From Candidatus Cloacimonadota bacterium (GTDB lineage: Bacteria; Cloacimonadota; Cloacimonadia; Cloacimonadales; TCS61), in assembly GCA_016931665.1 (NCBI GenBank), contig JAFGEH010000133.1:1-16317 (forward strand): 16,317 bases of DNA, given 5' to 3'. Under the pieces are notes generated by a model, which worked only from the letters and a program-made list of their open reading frames with translations, was not told the origin of the DNA and ran no database searches. A program made the translations under genes and the position numbers. This document shows positions 1 through 9,200 of this stretch, one piece after another; the first letter of the stretch is position 1; each line of letters begins with the position of its first letter.

Positions 1-833
1 ATAGGTGTATCATAAGTTACTTCACTGACGTTGGGATTATGTTTTTCCTTGTTCATGATCACTGCCTGCCGGAATTGAGAACGCTGGTTATGGACATTCA
101 TATCCTTGCTCTCAATGAACATGGCTTCCAGTTCATCGGCATTCATCAGCCAGTAAGGCAGGATCAGGTTGGTTTCGTTAAGCACGTTTACCCCGAAATA
201 CTGATCATCTTCCAGGTCGAAGGCAGCGGCATATTCGGAATGAAGATCGAAAATGATTACATGGGCATTTCTCTGTTCCTCCCGGTTAGTATTGACTCCA
301 TCGTGCAATCCCATGGCATTCTGCAGGATTTTAGCTACTGTACAGGATTTGCCTGATCCGGTGGAACCGACTACTGCGATATGCTTACTGAAAAAATTAT
401 CTGCATCAATATGAAGAAAGATATCCGGATTCAGAGCCAGGCGGCCGAAAGGGAAATTATATCTGGTAGTGGAAGAGAAGATAGCTTCCAGAGTATCCTT
501 GGTTACGATATAAGCCGTCTCGGTGGGAACTGGCAGGGTTGTATTTCCCCTCATGAAGATCAGTTCCTCTGTGAGTGTTCCAACTGGTTGGGTACTGAGA
601 TGAAAGATCATTTCCGGTTCACCGGCTTCGTTCTTACGGGTGAGTGTCTCAATTTTCTGGATACTGACCACGATAAACTGGGCTGGGCCATTGACGATTT
701 TGAGATATTTGCCGACTTGCAGATGATTTTTATAAGTTTCAAATTTTCTGCGTTCGCTTATCTCTACTTTAATATTCTCAGGTGAGCTTTCGATTACTGC
801 TCCGATATCCGGATCAAAACTCTTTAAACTCAT
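1..833 (-). CDS. HerA-like ATPase (DUF87/HAS-barrel), 3' end missing
   Basis: The first 277 residues of a HerA-type hexameric P-loop ATPase, a DNA pump or translocase of the FtsK/HerA superfamily; the gene runs off the left edge of the window. Residues about 1-140 are beta-rich and fit the N-terminal HAS-barrel that opens this family. A clear Walker A, GSTGSGKS, lies at residues 156-163, preceded by the hydrophobic strand HIAVV. About 25 residues later comes FDLHSEY, the family's D-x-H-x-E-Y motif, and then ILPYWLMNADELEAMF, a stretch typical of bacterial DUF87 proteins. The Walker B and later motifs are outside the window. The ATG at 831-833 overlaps the stop of the upstream Mut7-C gene as ATGA, with GGGAGA just before it, so the two are translationally coupled. 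HerA usually works with the NurA nuclease in end resection; no NurA is visible, so the role here is open. Confidence 0.85.
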   Translation of the reverse strand, partial: MSLKSFDPDIGAVIESSPENIKVEISERRKFETYKNHLQVGKYLKIVNGPAQFIVVSIQKIETLTRKNEAGEPEMIFHLSTQPVGTLTEELIFMRGNTTLPVPTETAYIVTKDTLEAIFSSTTRYNFPFGRLALNPDIFLHIDADNFFSKHIAVVGSTGSGKSCTVAKILQNAMGLHDGVNTNREEQRNAHVIIFDLHSEYAAAFDLEDDQYFGVNVLNETNLILPYWLMNADELEAMFIESKDMNVHNQRSQFRQAVIMNKEKHNPNVSEVTYDTP

Positions 834-1315
834 TTCTCCCCCATTTTTTCGTTGGAAAAAATCTTATCCAGTTGATCTTTCATATCCCGGTAATGATCAC
901 CCTGCCAGTAGATACGGCCACATTGGCGACAGTAAAGAAATCCCTGCTGCTGCTGCCTGGTATATTCCGGAACCAAATCCTTAATTTTTTCTGCACTTAT
1001 GGCGAACAATCTTCTATTACATTCCAGGCATCTGGTAAAGGCATATTCCTGATCAAACCGGATCAGGTCCTGCAATTCCCGGAGCTGCTGTAAGTGATAT
1101 TCGGTTTGAATGAGCCGACGATTAAATTTCTTACGGGAAGTGGCCTGTTTTCTGTCTCTGGTCAGAATTATCCTCCGATCGCGATTGGCGATCCGGATCA
1201 TATTATCGAAATCAATACTGCGATAGAGAGCTGCGTCATATCCCAGAAGCCGCAGCCACCGGGCCAGCCTGTTCAGATTCTCACTCAGGAGAAAGGAAGG
1301 CTGCAGGTGATTCAT
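830..1315 (-). CDS. Mut7-C PIN-like RNase domain protein with zinc ribbon
   Basis: A 161-residue cytoplasmic protein of the Mut7-C family, a PIN-like fold fused to a C-terminal zinc ribbon and predicted to cut RNA. The N-terminal signature is clear: residues 14-27 read LNRLARWLRLLGYD, and ILTRD at 50-54 holds the second conserved acidic position. The zinc ribbon has two CxxC pairs, C96/C99 and C129/C132, followed by the usual YWQGDH ending. Length is normal for the family. One oddity is that the first conserved aspartate, expected at residue 11 (family pattern FLvDamLgrLA), is serine here, with glutamate at 12. Activity is therefore uncertain, or E12 may substitute. The ATG is one base after the MlaF stop and the TGA overlaps the HerA start, so expression is probably by coupling within the MCE operon. 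A functional tie to lipid transport is not implied. Confidence 0.82.
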   Translation of the reverse strand: MNHLQPSFLLSENLNRLARWLRLLGYDAALYRSIDFDNMIRIANRDRRIILTRDRKQATSRKKFNRRLIQTEYHLQQLRELQDLIRFDQEYAFTRCLECNRRLFAISAEKIKDLVPEYTRQQQQGFLYCRQCGRIYWQGDHYRDMKDQLDKIFSNEKMGEK

Positions 1316-1316
1316 T

Positions 1317-2057
1317 TCAGAATGTCCCTACCTGGAAGAAAGATTCCACGGCGGGAAGAGTTGATTTTTTTGCTTCTGCCAGAGTCCCGGTGAATATAAC
1401 CCGACCCTGATCCAGAAATATCAGATGATCTGCAATGCGGTGGATGCTGGCCAGTTCATGAGTTACTATGATTATCGTCATATTCAGCAGCTCTTTCAGA
1501 TTCAGGATAAGATTATCCAGAGAAGCGCTGGTAAGCGGGTCAAGACCGGCGGAAGGTTCATCACAGACCAGAATCTCGGGATCCAGGACCAGAGCTCTGG
1601 CCAGCGCTGCCCTTTTTTTCATACCACCAGAAAGTTCGGCAGGAGTTAACAGCTCAGTATGAGCCAGGTTTACCTGTTTGAGTTTCACCCTGATGATTCT
1701 ATCCCTGATCTCAAGAGGCAGGCGAGTGTGTTGTTCCAAAGGAATGGCAATATTATCAAAGATATTCAGGGAGTTGATGAGGGCTCCATTCTGGAAAAGC
1801 ATGCCTATTCGTTTGAGAATCTCTTCATATTCCAGTTCATCCATGTCCGTGACTTCCCGGCCGAAAATCTTCACGGAACCTGAACTCGGTTGATAAAGGC
1901 GAAATATATTCTTGATGAGAGTGGTTTTTCCGCAGCCGCTGGCTCCCAGGATCACAGTTATCCGATTAGGCATTATGTCTACACTGATATTATCCAGTAT
2001 GGTTTCATCCCCATATCTGGCGGTAAGATTCCTGATTTCGATCAGTGGAATATCCAT
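1317..2057 (-). CDS. mlaF: ABC transporter ATP-binding protein, MlaF family
   Basis: The 246-residue cytoplasmic ATPase of an MCE (Mla-type) phospholipid transporter. All ABC motifs are intact: Walker A GASGCGKTT at 38-46, Q-loop glutamine 89 in MLFQNGALI, signature LSGGMKKRAALARA from 142, Walker B LVCDEPSAGLDP at 163-174 and the switch histidine 199 in VTHE. The signature LSGGM(K/R)KR and FQ-x-GAL after the Q-loop are typical of the MlaF/Ttg2A group rather than of sugar or peptide importers. It should pair with the MlaE permease encoded immediately upstream (stop and start separated by one base) and power lipid movement through the MCE protein. No clear SD precedes the ATG, only an AT-rich stretch, so translation probably depends on ribosomes finishing the permease. 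Confidence 0.93.
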   Translation of the reverse strand: MDIPLIEIRNLTARYGDETILDNISVDIMPNRITVILGASGCGKTTLIKNIFRLYQPSSGSVKIFGREVTDMDELEYEEILKRIGMLFQNGALINSLNIFDNIAIPLEQHTRLPLEIRDRIIRVKLKQVNLAHTELLTPAELSGGMKKRAALARALVLDPEILVCDEPSAGLDPLTSASLDNLILNLKELLNMTIIIVTHELASIHRIADHLIFLDQGRVIFTGTLAEAKKSTLPAVESFFQVGTF

Positions 2058-2058
2058 C

Positions 2059-3126
2059 TTAAAAATAGAATATCAGGCTGTTAATGGCGTCCAGAACTAT
2101 CACCCAGAAGATGGATGCCACCACGGAAAGTGTGGTTACCTTGCCCACACCTTCTGCTCCACCCTTGACTCTTAAACCATAGTAACTTGAGATTATCACT
2201 ATTACCCAGGCAAAAAAGAGGCTCTTTAACAGGCCAACCAGAACATCTTTCAAGGTTAATATATTAAGAGCTTGATTGAGGTAGGCTATCGGAGTCAGAT
2301 CCAGATAAGTAACTGCTATAATCAAACCGCCGAAGATTCCGATGAGGGTGGACATGGTCACCAGCAGCGGCATACAGATAGTGATGGCATGAAATTTAGG
2401 TACGATGACATATCTTACAGGGTCGAGTGCCATCATTCTCAGAGCATCGATTTCTTCTGTAACTTTCATGGTAGCAATCTCGGAAGCAATGGCAGAGCCG
2501 CTGCGTCCGGCTACTATAATGGCTGTCATCATCGGCCCCATTTCCCGTACCATACTAATGGCTATCAGATCCGCAATAAAGATATTGGCTCCAAACTGCC
2601 TTAATTGGGCAGCGGACTGCAAAGCCAGGATCAGCCCCAGAATTAGAGACAGCAGGCTGATGATACCGAGGGCATCCACTCCGATCAGAATACCCTGATT
2701 GATAACAGCACCTTTGCGCAACCCTTTACGGCGAAAAAGACAGACCACCGACCAGTAAAGAATATCTGCAGTCAGATAGGTACCCCAGACCAGTGAATCC
2801 CACCAGTCATAGAGAAACTGACCCGCCTGATAAAAGAAACTCTGGCGAGCTGGCACAGCAGGTTTCTTCAGGCCAAGAGATGAAAAGGTTTCTATACTCT
2901 GCGCAACTTGAGGTGATTTGTTGATGATCTGGACCTGTTCCCGGCCGGTTCTGGCAATTATCTCATCCAGGAAGGCTACACCGGCGCTGTCTATATCTGC
3001 AACATCTTGTAAATCAATAGTATGCAGATCCCTGAGAGTAAAATGTGAGACCTGTTTCAGCAAACCCGGGATACTACCTTTAAGCAGATTACCGGATAAA
3101 TACAGGATATTATTCTGATATTTCAT
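2059..3126 (-). CDS. mlaE: MlaE-family lipid ABC permease with N-terminal STAS domain
   Basis: A 355-residue inner-membrane permease of the MCE lipid transporter. Residues about 1-95 form a STAS domain; its loop reads VADIDSAGVAFLDEI, matching the D-[ST]-A-G loop of MlaB-like STAS proteins. From about residue 100 the MlaE domain follows, with several membrane segments and the family hallmark REMGPMMTAIIVAGRSGSAI and then ASEIATMKVTEEIDAL. In E. coli the STAS protein MlaB is a separate subunit that binds MlaF; here it is built into the permease, so no free mlaB is needed. The chosen start is the ATG at 3124-3126. A TTG directly before it (3127-3129) is in frame and would add one residue, but nothing favours it. 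The gene begins four bases after the lipoprotein stop, with no strong SD, and is one base from mlaF. Confidence 0.93.
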   Translation of the reverse strand: MKYQNNILYLSGNLLKGSIPGLLKQVSHFTLRDLHTIDLQDVADIDSAGVAFLDEIIARTGREQVQIINKSPQVAQSIETFSSLGLKKPAVPARQSFFYQAGQFLYDWWDSLVWGTYLTADILYWSVVCLFRRKGLRKGAVINQGILIGVDALGIISLLSLILGLILALQSAAQLRQFGANIFIADLIAISMVREMGPMMTAIIVAGRSGSAIASEIATMKVTEEIDALRMMALDPVRYVIVPKFHAITICMPLLVTMSTLIGIFGGLIIAVTYLDLTPIAYLNQALNILTLKDVLVGLLKSLFFAWVIVIISSYYGLRVKGGAEGVGKVTTLSVVASIFWVIVLDAINSLIFYF

Positions 3127-3130
3127 CAAT

Positions 3131-5257
3131 CTAACGCAGGAAATAGGTCACTCTCAAAAAGAGAGTATGTTTTTCCACCAGATATTCGCTGCCCGATTCG
3201 GGTTTTTTGTTCTCCAGCTTAAGCTTATAATCAAGAGCCAGATACTTGAACAACTTGATGCTGATGATATTTTCCCATTCTATGATAGTTGATTCAGAAG
3301 ATTCAAAGGGAAAAAGAAAATCAGCGTTAGTGGAATAGGTAAGGCCATATGGAAGCAGGAAGGACCCGACCAGAGAAACCTCCGTTCCGGTTTTATCGGT
3401 AGATTCCTGCTCGTGATAAATGCGGTTTTCAAAGCCCAGTGAGTCAGTATAAGTAGAAAAGAGAGTATATACCCCCTGATTAATATCCTGCCTTAAGCCA
3501 AAACCGGCTCTGACACTGAGATTGGCTTTGGCCCGGTTAAGAATTCTCAGATTAATGCCCATACCTTCTTTCAGGATAATCGGGAAGAATGGTGGTTTTA
3601 ACAGGACTTTATCGTTGAATTTAACTTCAGATTCTTCTCCGTTCTTATCGATCTTCTGATAATAGAAATTATCGGAACTGTAAGAGAAACCTTTAAAGAA
3701 ATGAGAGTTGAAATCAAAACGTCCGTAAAGGCCCAGACTCCTGAAAAAATAATAGATAAAAGTGTTTTTAAAATCAATATCATCAGCAGCTATGCGAAAA
3801 TCGGTATCCGTACTCTTGGAAGTTCCCAGTTCGATCAGGCTCTTTAAGCTGTAGTGCAGGGGACTGACGTCGTAGAGAAGACGGTTGTCCAGCTGTGTGT
3901 TGAATGTTATGGTGGTCTGCGGATCATCTCTGTCAACTTCATTATCGCTGTTTACGTTGACATTGGCATGAATGGCACTGGAGAATTTTACTCTGTCGCC
4001 GCTGACGATACCGGTGATATCTTCCAGAACTCCAGCGCCCAGCATACCCGTGGGATTACCTTCTTCGTCGGTATCAACAACGATGGTTAATTTCTGGACC
4101 TTGCTTTTCTCCACGGTTACTGTGGTAAAATCCCGGTACGTATTAAAAGGAGCGTTATTGATGGTAATCTTATATAGTCCAGGTCTCAGAACCCAGATCT
4201 TTTCCTGTTCCCCCAGATCCAGGTCGGCAGGAAACTCCTGGCCGTAGCTTTCACCGCTGTCCAGATCGAATATCTCATAACGGATTTTTGTATAGTTGCG
4301 ATTTTCGTCGATCACATCTACCAGCAGGCAGCCCCAGTCGGGCTCAATAATCTTTTTAAATCTGGGAATAATTTCAATATTGGATTTCTTCATCAGCTGG
4401 TTTTCATTACCGCTGCCGTAGCGAATGCTGTAAATCCCCTGATCCAGAGGAACCGGCACTCCCATCTTGCCGGAAATCTCAAATCCGAATTTATCATAGA
4501 TTGTGTAATATGGCTCATAATCCGATTTCGTAATAGCGGGAAGCAGCAATAGCCCTTTGCCGCCAGTGGTTTGTTCATCCTCGAAATATTCTGCCAGGCT
4601 CGGGTCAAATCGTTCTTCGAATGTATTCAGATATTCCTCGAAGACAACCTGATTACTGAAATAATTGATCATTTTTTTTATGAATTCGTCACATTCTTTC
4701 AGAATAATCTCGTTTATCGTCTGCACGAAAGTATCCATCTCATCATCCGGCAGTACTTTTTCCCGGTTGACTGTATGTCTGATCAGATAGGTTTCCTGAT
4801 CCCCGCTGGTGAGAAAGAAGTCCATATTTAATCTGGCTTGCCGGATAAATGCCGATTCGTAAAGCTCCAGATTGTTGATACTGGTATTGATGGAGAAATC
4901 CGGTTGTTCGAAAAAATCCTCCTGGGTGTGCTTGAAGATATTATATCGGTTAAGGCGTTTTGTGACCAGGGTAGGTATGATTTCGGATAGTTTAACACCC
5001 CAGATATCCTGATCCGAATAGGTAATCCGTGGTCCGAAATGCCGAATCACAATCTGCCGCCGGTTGTAGGTTTGAGGTACTTTGGTTGTGAGTACGATTA
5101 CCGAATAATCAAAAGGTTCCTCCCGGAAGAGATCTTCGTTTTCGTTATGGTTGTAATATTCCAGTACATAGTAATTGAGCGAGACGACCTGGCCTGCGGA
5201 ACATCCCGCGAGAATCAGAACCATTAATAGACCGGAATAAATTGCTAATTTCTTCAT
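3131..5257 (-). CDS. Lipoprotein fusing a PqiC/ABC auxiliary domain to a C-terminal beta-barrel-like domain
   Basis: A 708-residue lipoprotein with three visible parts. A lipoprotein signal ends in LAGC (Cys19). Residues about 25-205 match the ABC-transport auxiliary lipoprotein family (PqiC/YmbA-like): YYVLEYY, then RRQIVIRHFGPRITYSDQDI and SEIIPTLVTKRLNRYNIF. Residues about 230-395 are beta-rich and may form one or two beta-sandwich modules. From about 405 the chain is a series of alternating polar/aromatic strands with short acidic turns, ending FLRVTYFLR, which resembles an outer-membrane barrel; a few phrases recall DUF3078-type barrels. PqiC-like proteins are normally about 180-220 residues with no barrel. 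The gene sits between the MCE protein and the permease, so it is the likely outer-membrane partner. An SD (AGGAG, 5266-5270) lies nine bases before the ATG. The first domain is well supported; the barrel is inferred from pattern. Confidence 0.85.
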   Translation of the reverse strand: MKKLAIYSGLLMVLILAGCSAGQVVSLNYYVLEYYNHNENEDLFREEPFDYSVIVLTTKVPQTYNRRQIVIRHFGPRITYSDQDIWGVKLSEIIPTLVTKRLNRYNIFKHTQEDFFEQPDFSINTSINNLELYESAFIRQARLNMDFFLTSGDQETYLIRHTVNREKVLPDDEMDTFVQTINEIILKECDEFIKKMINYFSNQVVFEEYLNTFEERFDPSLAEYFEDEQTTGGKGLLLLPAITKSDYEPYYTIYDKFGFEISGKMGVPVPLDQGIYSIRYGSGNENQLMKKSNIEIIPRFKKIIEPDWGCLLVDVIDENRNYTKIRYEIFDLDSGESYGQEFPADLDLGEQEKIWVLRPGLYKITINNAPFNTYRDFTTVTVEKSKVQKLTIVVDTDEEGNPTGMLGAGVLEDITGIVSGDRVKFSSAIHANVNVNSDNEVDRDDPQTTITFNTQLDNRLLYDVSPLHYSLKSLIELGTSKSTDTDFRIAADDIDFKNTFIYYFFRSLGLYGRFDFNSHFFKGFSYSSDNFYYQKIDKNGEESEVKFNDKVLLKPPFFPIILKEGMGINLRILNRAKANLSVRAGFGLRQDINQGVYTLFSTYTDSLGFENRIYHEQESTDKTGTEVSLVGSFLLPYGLTYSTNADFLFPFESSESTIIEWENIISIKLFKYLALDYKLKLENKKPESGSEYLVEKHTLFLRVTYFLR

Positions 5258-5268
5258 TATCGCCTCTC

Positions 5269-6201
5269 CTACTTTCTTTTCGATCTGAGGAGGATCGATG
5301 GTTCTTCGCTGATCTGCCGTGAGAACTCGTTCAGATAATCAACGGTTTCCCGCAGGAATTCTATAGTCTGGACAATATCCTGACGGCTGCGAAGGTGCGT
5401 CATATCTATGTGAGCGAATGTTTCATCTATCTGGCGGATGGCGTTGTTCAAGTTGGCAAGTAATTTAGCCATATCAACCTGGGCCAGGTCACGGGTGAAT
5501 TTCTCGGAATTATCCAGGATATTCTCGAATTGCTCTGATTGCAGGATTTCATTGATCCGGGCGAGTGCTTCACTGCTCGATCTAGTCAGCTGTGCCAGAT
5601 AATAGCTGGTGGAATCCATGCTGGTAACGATGTTGTTGAAGGATTCGCGGTTAGTTTCCAGAACGCTGTCGACATTGTTCAGGATGCCGGCAATCTTTGC
5701 CTGATTTTCCTGATTGGTGATCTGGGTAAGATTATTAAGAACTGCTTCCAGTTTTTCTGAAATGATTTCAGCTTTCCCGGAGATACTCTCAAAAACAGAA
5801 GTACCGGCTTTAATGGTCGAACCGGGAGGCAGGATATCTGCTTCATTGGAGCCTCCGGAAAGTTCAACCTGCAGCAGCCCGGTGATGCCTACCGGGGTCA
5901 GAGAGGCTATAACATCTGCCTTGATCGGGGTGCCGCCTTTCAGACTGATTTTGACGATCACATTGGTGATATCCTCACGGTCTATGATGATGTCATCTAT
6001 CCGGCCAACATTGATACCATGATATTTAACAGCACCGCCGACTTGCAGTCCGCTTACTGACAGATCCTTGTAGATTATCTGATAGGTATCCCTTTTTTCC
6101 ATCAGCTGCCGTCCTGCCACCATGATGATGAAGAAGATCATGAAAGCAGAGATCACAACAATAAATACACCAAGTCTGAACTTTTGAGCTTTTGACACCA
6201 T
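5269..6201 (-). CDS. mlaD: MCE-domain protein, MlaD-like lipid shuttle
   Basis: A 310-residue periplasmic protein anchored by one N-terminal membrane helix (about residues 8-28). Residues about 36-120 form one MCE domain, with the typical phrases GLQVGGAVKYHGINVGRIDDI, then IKADVIASLTP and GITGLLQVELSGG. About 190 residues of mostly helical, Asn/Gln/Leu-rich sequence follow, with heptad-like patterns suited to a coiled coil or helical tube, ending in a basic LRSKRK tail. MCE proteins form hexameric rings that carry phospholipids between the membranes. This is the first gene of the operon with the auxiliary lipoprotein, permease and ATPase. Two ATGs lie close together; the one at 6199-6201 is chosen because AAGGAG (6208-6213) is six bases before it, whereas the ATG at 6205-6207 touches the SD and could not use it. 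Confidence 0.92.
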   Translation of the reverse strand: MVSKAQKFRLGVFIVVISAFMIFFIIMVAGRQLMEKRDTYQIIYKDLSVSGLQVGGAVKYHGINVGRIDDIIIDREDITNVIVKISLKGGTPIKADVIASLTPVGITGLLQVELSGGSNEADILPPGSTIKAGTSVFESISGKAEIISEKLEAVLNNLTQITNQENQAKIAGILNNVDSVLETNRESFNNIVTSMDSTSYYLAQLTRSSSEALARINEILQSEQFENILDNSEKFTRDLAQVDMAKLLANLNNAIRQIDETFAHIDMTHLRSRQDIVQTIEFLRETVDYLNEFSRQISEEPSILLRSKRK

Positions 6202-6207
6202 GGACAT

Positions 6208-6213
6208 CTCCTT
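6208..6213 (-). promoter_or_regulatory. Shine-Dalgarno site that fixes the MCE gene start
   Basis: AAGGAG on the minus strand. It directly touches an upstream in-frame ATG (6205-6207) but is six bases from the ATG at 6199-6201, an ideal spacing. This selects the shorter protein, which begins MVSKAQKF. Confidence 0.7.
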
Positions 6214-6223
6214 GATATCATTC

Positions 6224-6253
6224 TTGATAGGAAAAGAAAAATAATAGTGTCAA
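6224..6253 (-). promoter_or_regulatory. Candidate sigma70-type promoter of the MCE operon
   Basis: On the minus strand a perfect TTGACA (6248-6253) is followed after 18 bases by TATCAA (6224-6229), which matches four of six positions of the -10 consensus. It lies in the gap between the sprA stop and the MCE start, and would begin transcription roughly 10 bases upstream of the SD. No terminator hairpin is visible after sprA, so read-through from sprA could add to this promoter. This is a pattern match only. Confidence 0.4.
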
Positions 6254-6275
6254 GAAAAAGATAAGGTAAGAATAA

Positions 6276-9200
6276 TCAGAAAATAATCTCGATCCAGATT
6301 CCCAGGCGGAAGGTCCTGATCTTCTGATTACTTTTCCGGTTATGATTCCAGTCGTAATTACTGGTTAAACCGGCTCTGATATTCTGACTGAATTTATAGG
6401 AAGCCCCGGGAGAGATAGTATATTTAAGCATGTCTCTTTCCACCACTTCATCACCTGTTCCGCTTCTGGTATTGTAGGTTCGCTCCATATTGAAACCCAC
6501 CGTTGCGGTCATTTCGTTCTTAAACCTGATCTTTTTCTGGAAGAAGGGCATACGGATACCTCGTTCAGCTGAGAAGGTCCAGGAGAAGTTTCCGTTCATG
6601 CTTTGGCGATTTTCCCGGTTTATGGATCTGAAATCTCCGTTATCAGTAACATTCTCGGTTAACAGGTAGTTGAAGGAAAGATTAGTAGTAATGTTATTCT
6701 GCCAGTTACCATTCCAGGAGATCAGGGGCTGCAGGGAGATAGTGGTTCTGATGTTCTGGGGTTTATCCCAATCGATGTTCCCTCTTTCAACAACTGTGAC
6801 CACATAGCTGCTGGTCAGGCGAGAACTGGTGAGAATTTTCTGGGCCCGGATCAGTTTTTCAAACTCGGTGAGAGTAACTGTAACATTGGGAAAAGTGGTT
6901 GTTATTACCATATTCCCAAAATCTTCCGCCGGGTTTTCATAGGTTTTCTTGATCTCATAAGAATAGCCCCAGCTGGTACTAAGAATATCGATTATCGGGA
7001 TACCGGTACTGGCAGATATTTTTTCTGTCTTTATTTTACGTTTCAGTTCCTCATCCGCCAGTGCATGCGGTATACCCAGTTGATAAAGGAATTCCGGCCT
7101 TGAATCTCTTTTCTCATAGGTAGTGCCGTAATCATTGGAATAATTCAGTTTGATATTATCCAATCTGGCCAGATATGTTACCAGGCCACGCAGGGGGTTG
7201 AATCCTGGTCCTTTGCTTTCCGGAGGCAGCTCTTCATCGGATAGGGAATCCGTTTTCGTCTGTTCAGGTTCCGGCTCTGGTTTCTCTGGATCCCGTGTAA
7301 TTTCTTCAGGTTTAAACTGTTCCTGTATTTGATCAGGATCTTTCCCCTCGGGTAATTCCGGAGGCAATTGTTTCAAATCAGGGGGTAATTCGAAGCTTTC
7401 TTTCTGCTCTTGTCCGGGTTCTTTACCTGGCGGGACAGGCTGGTTTCCAGGCTGTTTTGATTGGGGTGGTTGGGTAACTTTGCCTTTTTTGGCAATTCCG
7501 ACCAGAGTGCTGAGCAGATCTTTATTTTTTAGAGTAAAACTGACAGATACATTTCTGTTAACATCCCCGTAAAATAGATAATCCTCTTCGGATGTATAAG
7601 ATTGTTTCTTGTTCTCATCCTTATATGTAACTTTCGAACCGAGGCTAACAGTAAAAATCCTGGCAAAATAGGCGGGATCGTAATTAGCAGTAATATTCTG
7701 TGTTCTTCTTTTCTCCAGGCCGAGTGGAAGACCATAAACGGAACCACTGAGTAACAGGTCTCTCTGGGTAGTAAGTTTATAGGATGTTTTCAAGTCGGAG
7801 AAAATATCATACTTAACATCGGTATCAGTATCCAGGGTTTTAATATCTTTGACATTGCTTTGTGGCACCCAGTACGGAATGGAATCGGTGTAGGTGTCCC
7901 ATCTCCATTTACGGGGATATTCAGCCTTATAGGTGAGGCTGTTACTGAAGCTGTTGGGAAAGAAATAGAACCGGAAATCGGACCAGAGTTTCAGATCGAT
8001 ATTTTCTTTGGGAATATCAAGTTTGTAAGTATGTTTCAAGGTGTAGGTCATGGTGGTATCGGTGTTGGTGGAGTTCAGGATCTCCTTTTTCTGAATGGAG
8101 GCATTAACAGTAGTATTTTTAACTGTATAGGCCAGGATCTTACTGGCAGGAGTCTTGTTCTGACTGAAATTGAGAGAAGCGCTCTGGGTAAGGGATTGAT
8201 TTATTTCCCTTTCTTTCTCCTCCGGAGGCAGGTCTGCTCGGAGAATATCCGAATTTGCCTTGAACCGCGGTATACCGACCGATGAATTCCGGCTGAGCAC
8301 TAGAGGCAGACTGAATCCCCAGTCAGCAGGAAAGAATTTATGTAGATTATACCTGTTGGTTATATTCAGATCTGTGCTCTGAGTATAGCTTTGAGTCTGG
8401 GTACGGGTGGCAGTAGAGCGGAAATTAGGAGTTTTCCAGTTAAAATTCACATCCAGAGTAGAGAAATCGGCAAAATTGGTGCGCAGATCGGTACGGGCGG
8501 CAAACCCGATATCTTCATAGGGATCAGCCACCCGGATATCATTGAAATATACTCTGCCGTTGAACACATCAACAGCCTGCATCCCAAGGCGGATCTCTTT
8601 AATATTGGATAAGGTGGGTTTACCCCGGAGGCTGATGGAAACAGATTTACCGTTAATGGAAATATGGTGCACCCCCGTTCCTGCAGCCAGAGATTTCAGG
8701 TAGGTCAGGTCGGAGAACACCAGCTCGATTTCTTCCCAGCCTTCCCGCAACATCTGCGCATAGACGGGCTGTACTGTCACAGGATACTTGATCTGATAAT
8801 AATTCAGGGAATCTGCACCCATACGGATGATCAGGGAATCCTGAGCAATATCATAATCACTTTCAGCATAGACCCAGAATCTTATCCTGCTGTAACCTAA
8901 CAGATCCAATCCTTTACCGGTACTGGAGGCATCTCTGAACTGCTGACGTACAAGGCCGTAATGATCGGCCCCCAGGTTCTGATAATCAATTATCAGCGAT
9001 TGTTCCAGAGTGGCTTCATTATCCTTTTCAATAACTGTTCCCGGTGCTGGCGTATAATGAGGATTCTTCTGATTATCGATTATCCCGACGATCATGGATT
9101 CATAATCTGATTGAATGGGGATATCATTTTGATCTTTGATTGAGGTTTCTTCCCATTTATTACCGACAATATCAAATGACACGATTTTGATCCGGGTTTT

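Noticed and set aside
381..1393. Several plus-strand frames of 99-134 codons opposite herA and the Mut7-C gene
   Set aside because: All are antisense to genes with clear family motifs; none shows a domain or signal.
3598..3783. A 61-codon minus-strand frame inside the lipoprotein-barrel gene
   Set aside because: It is out of frame with the long gene covering the same strand and has no features of its own.
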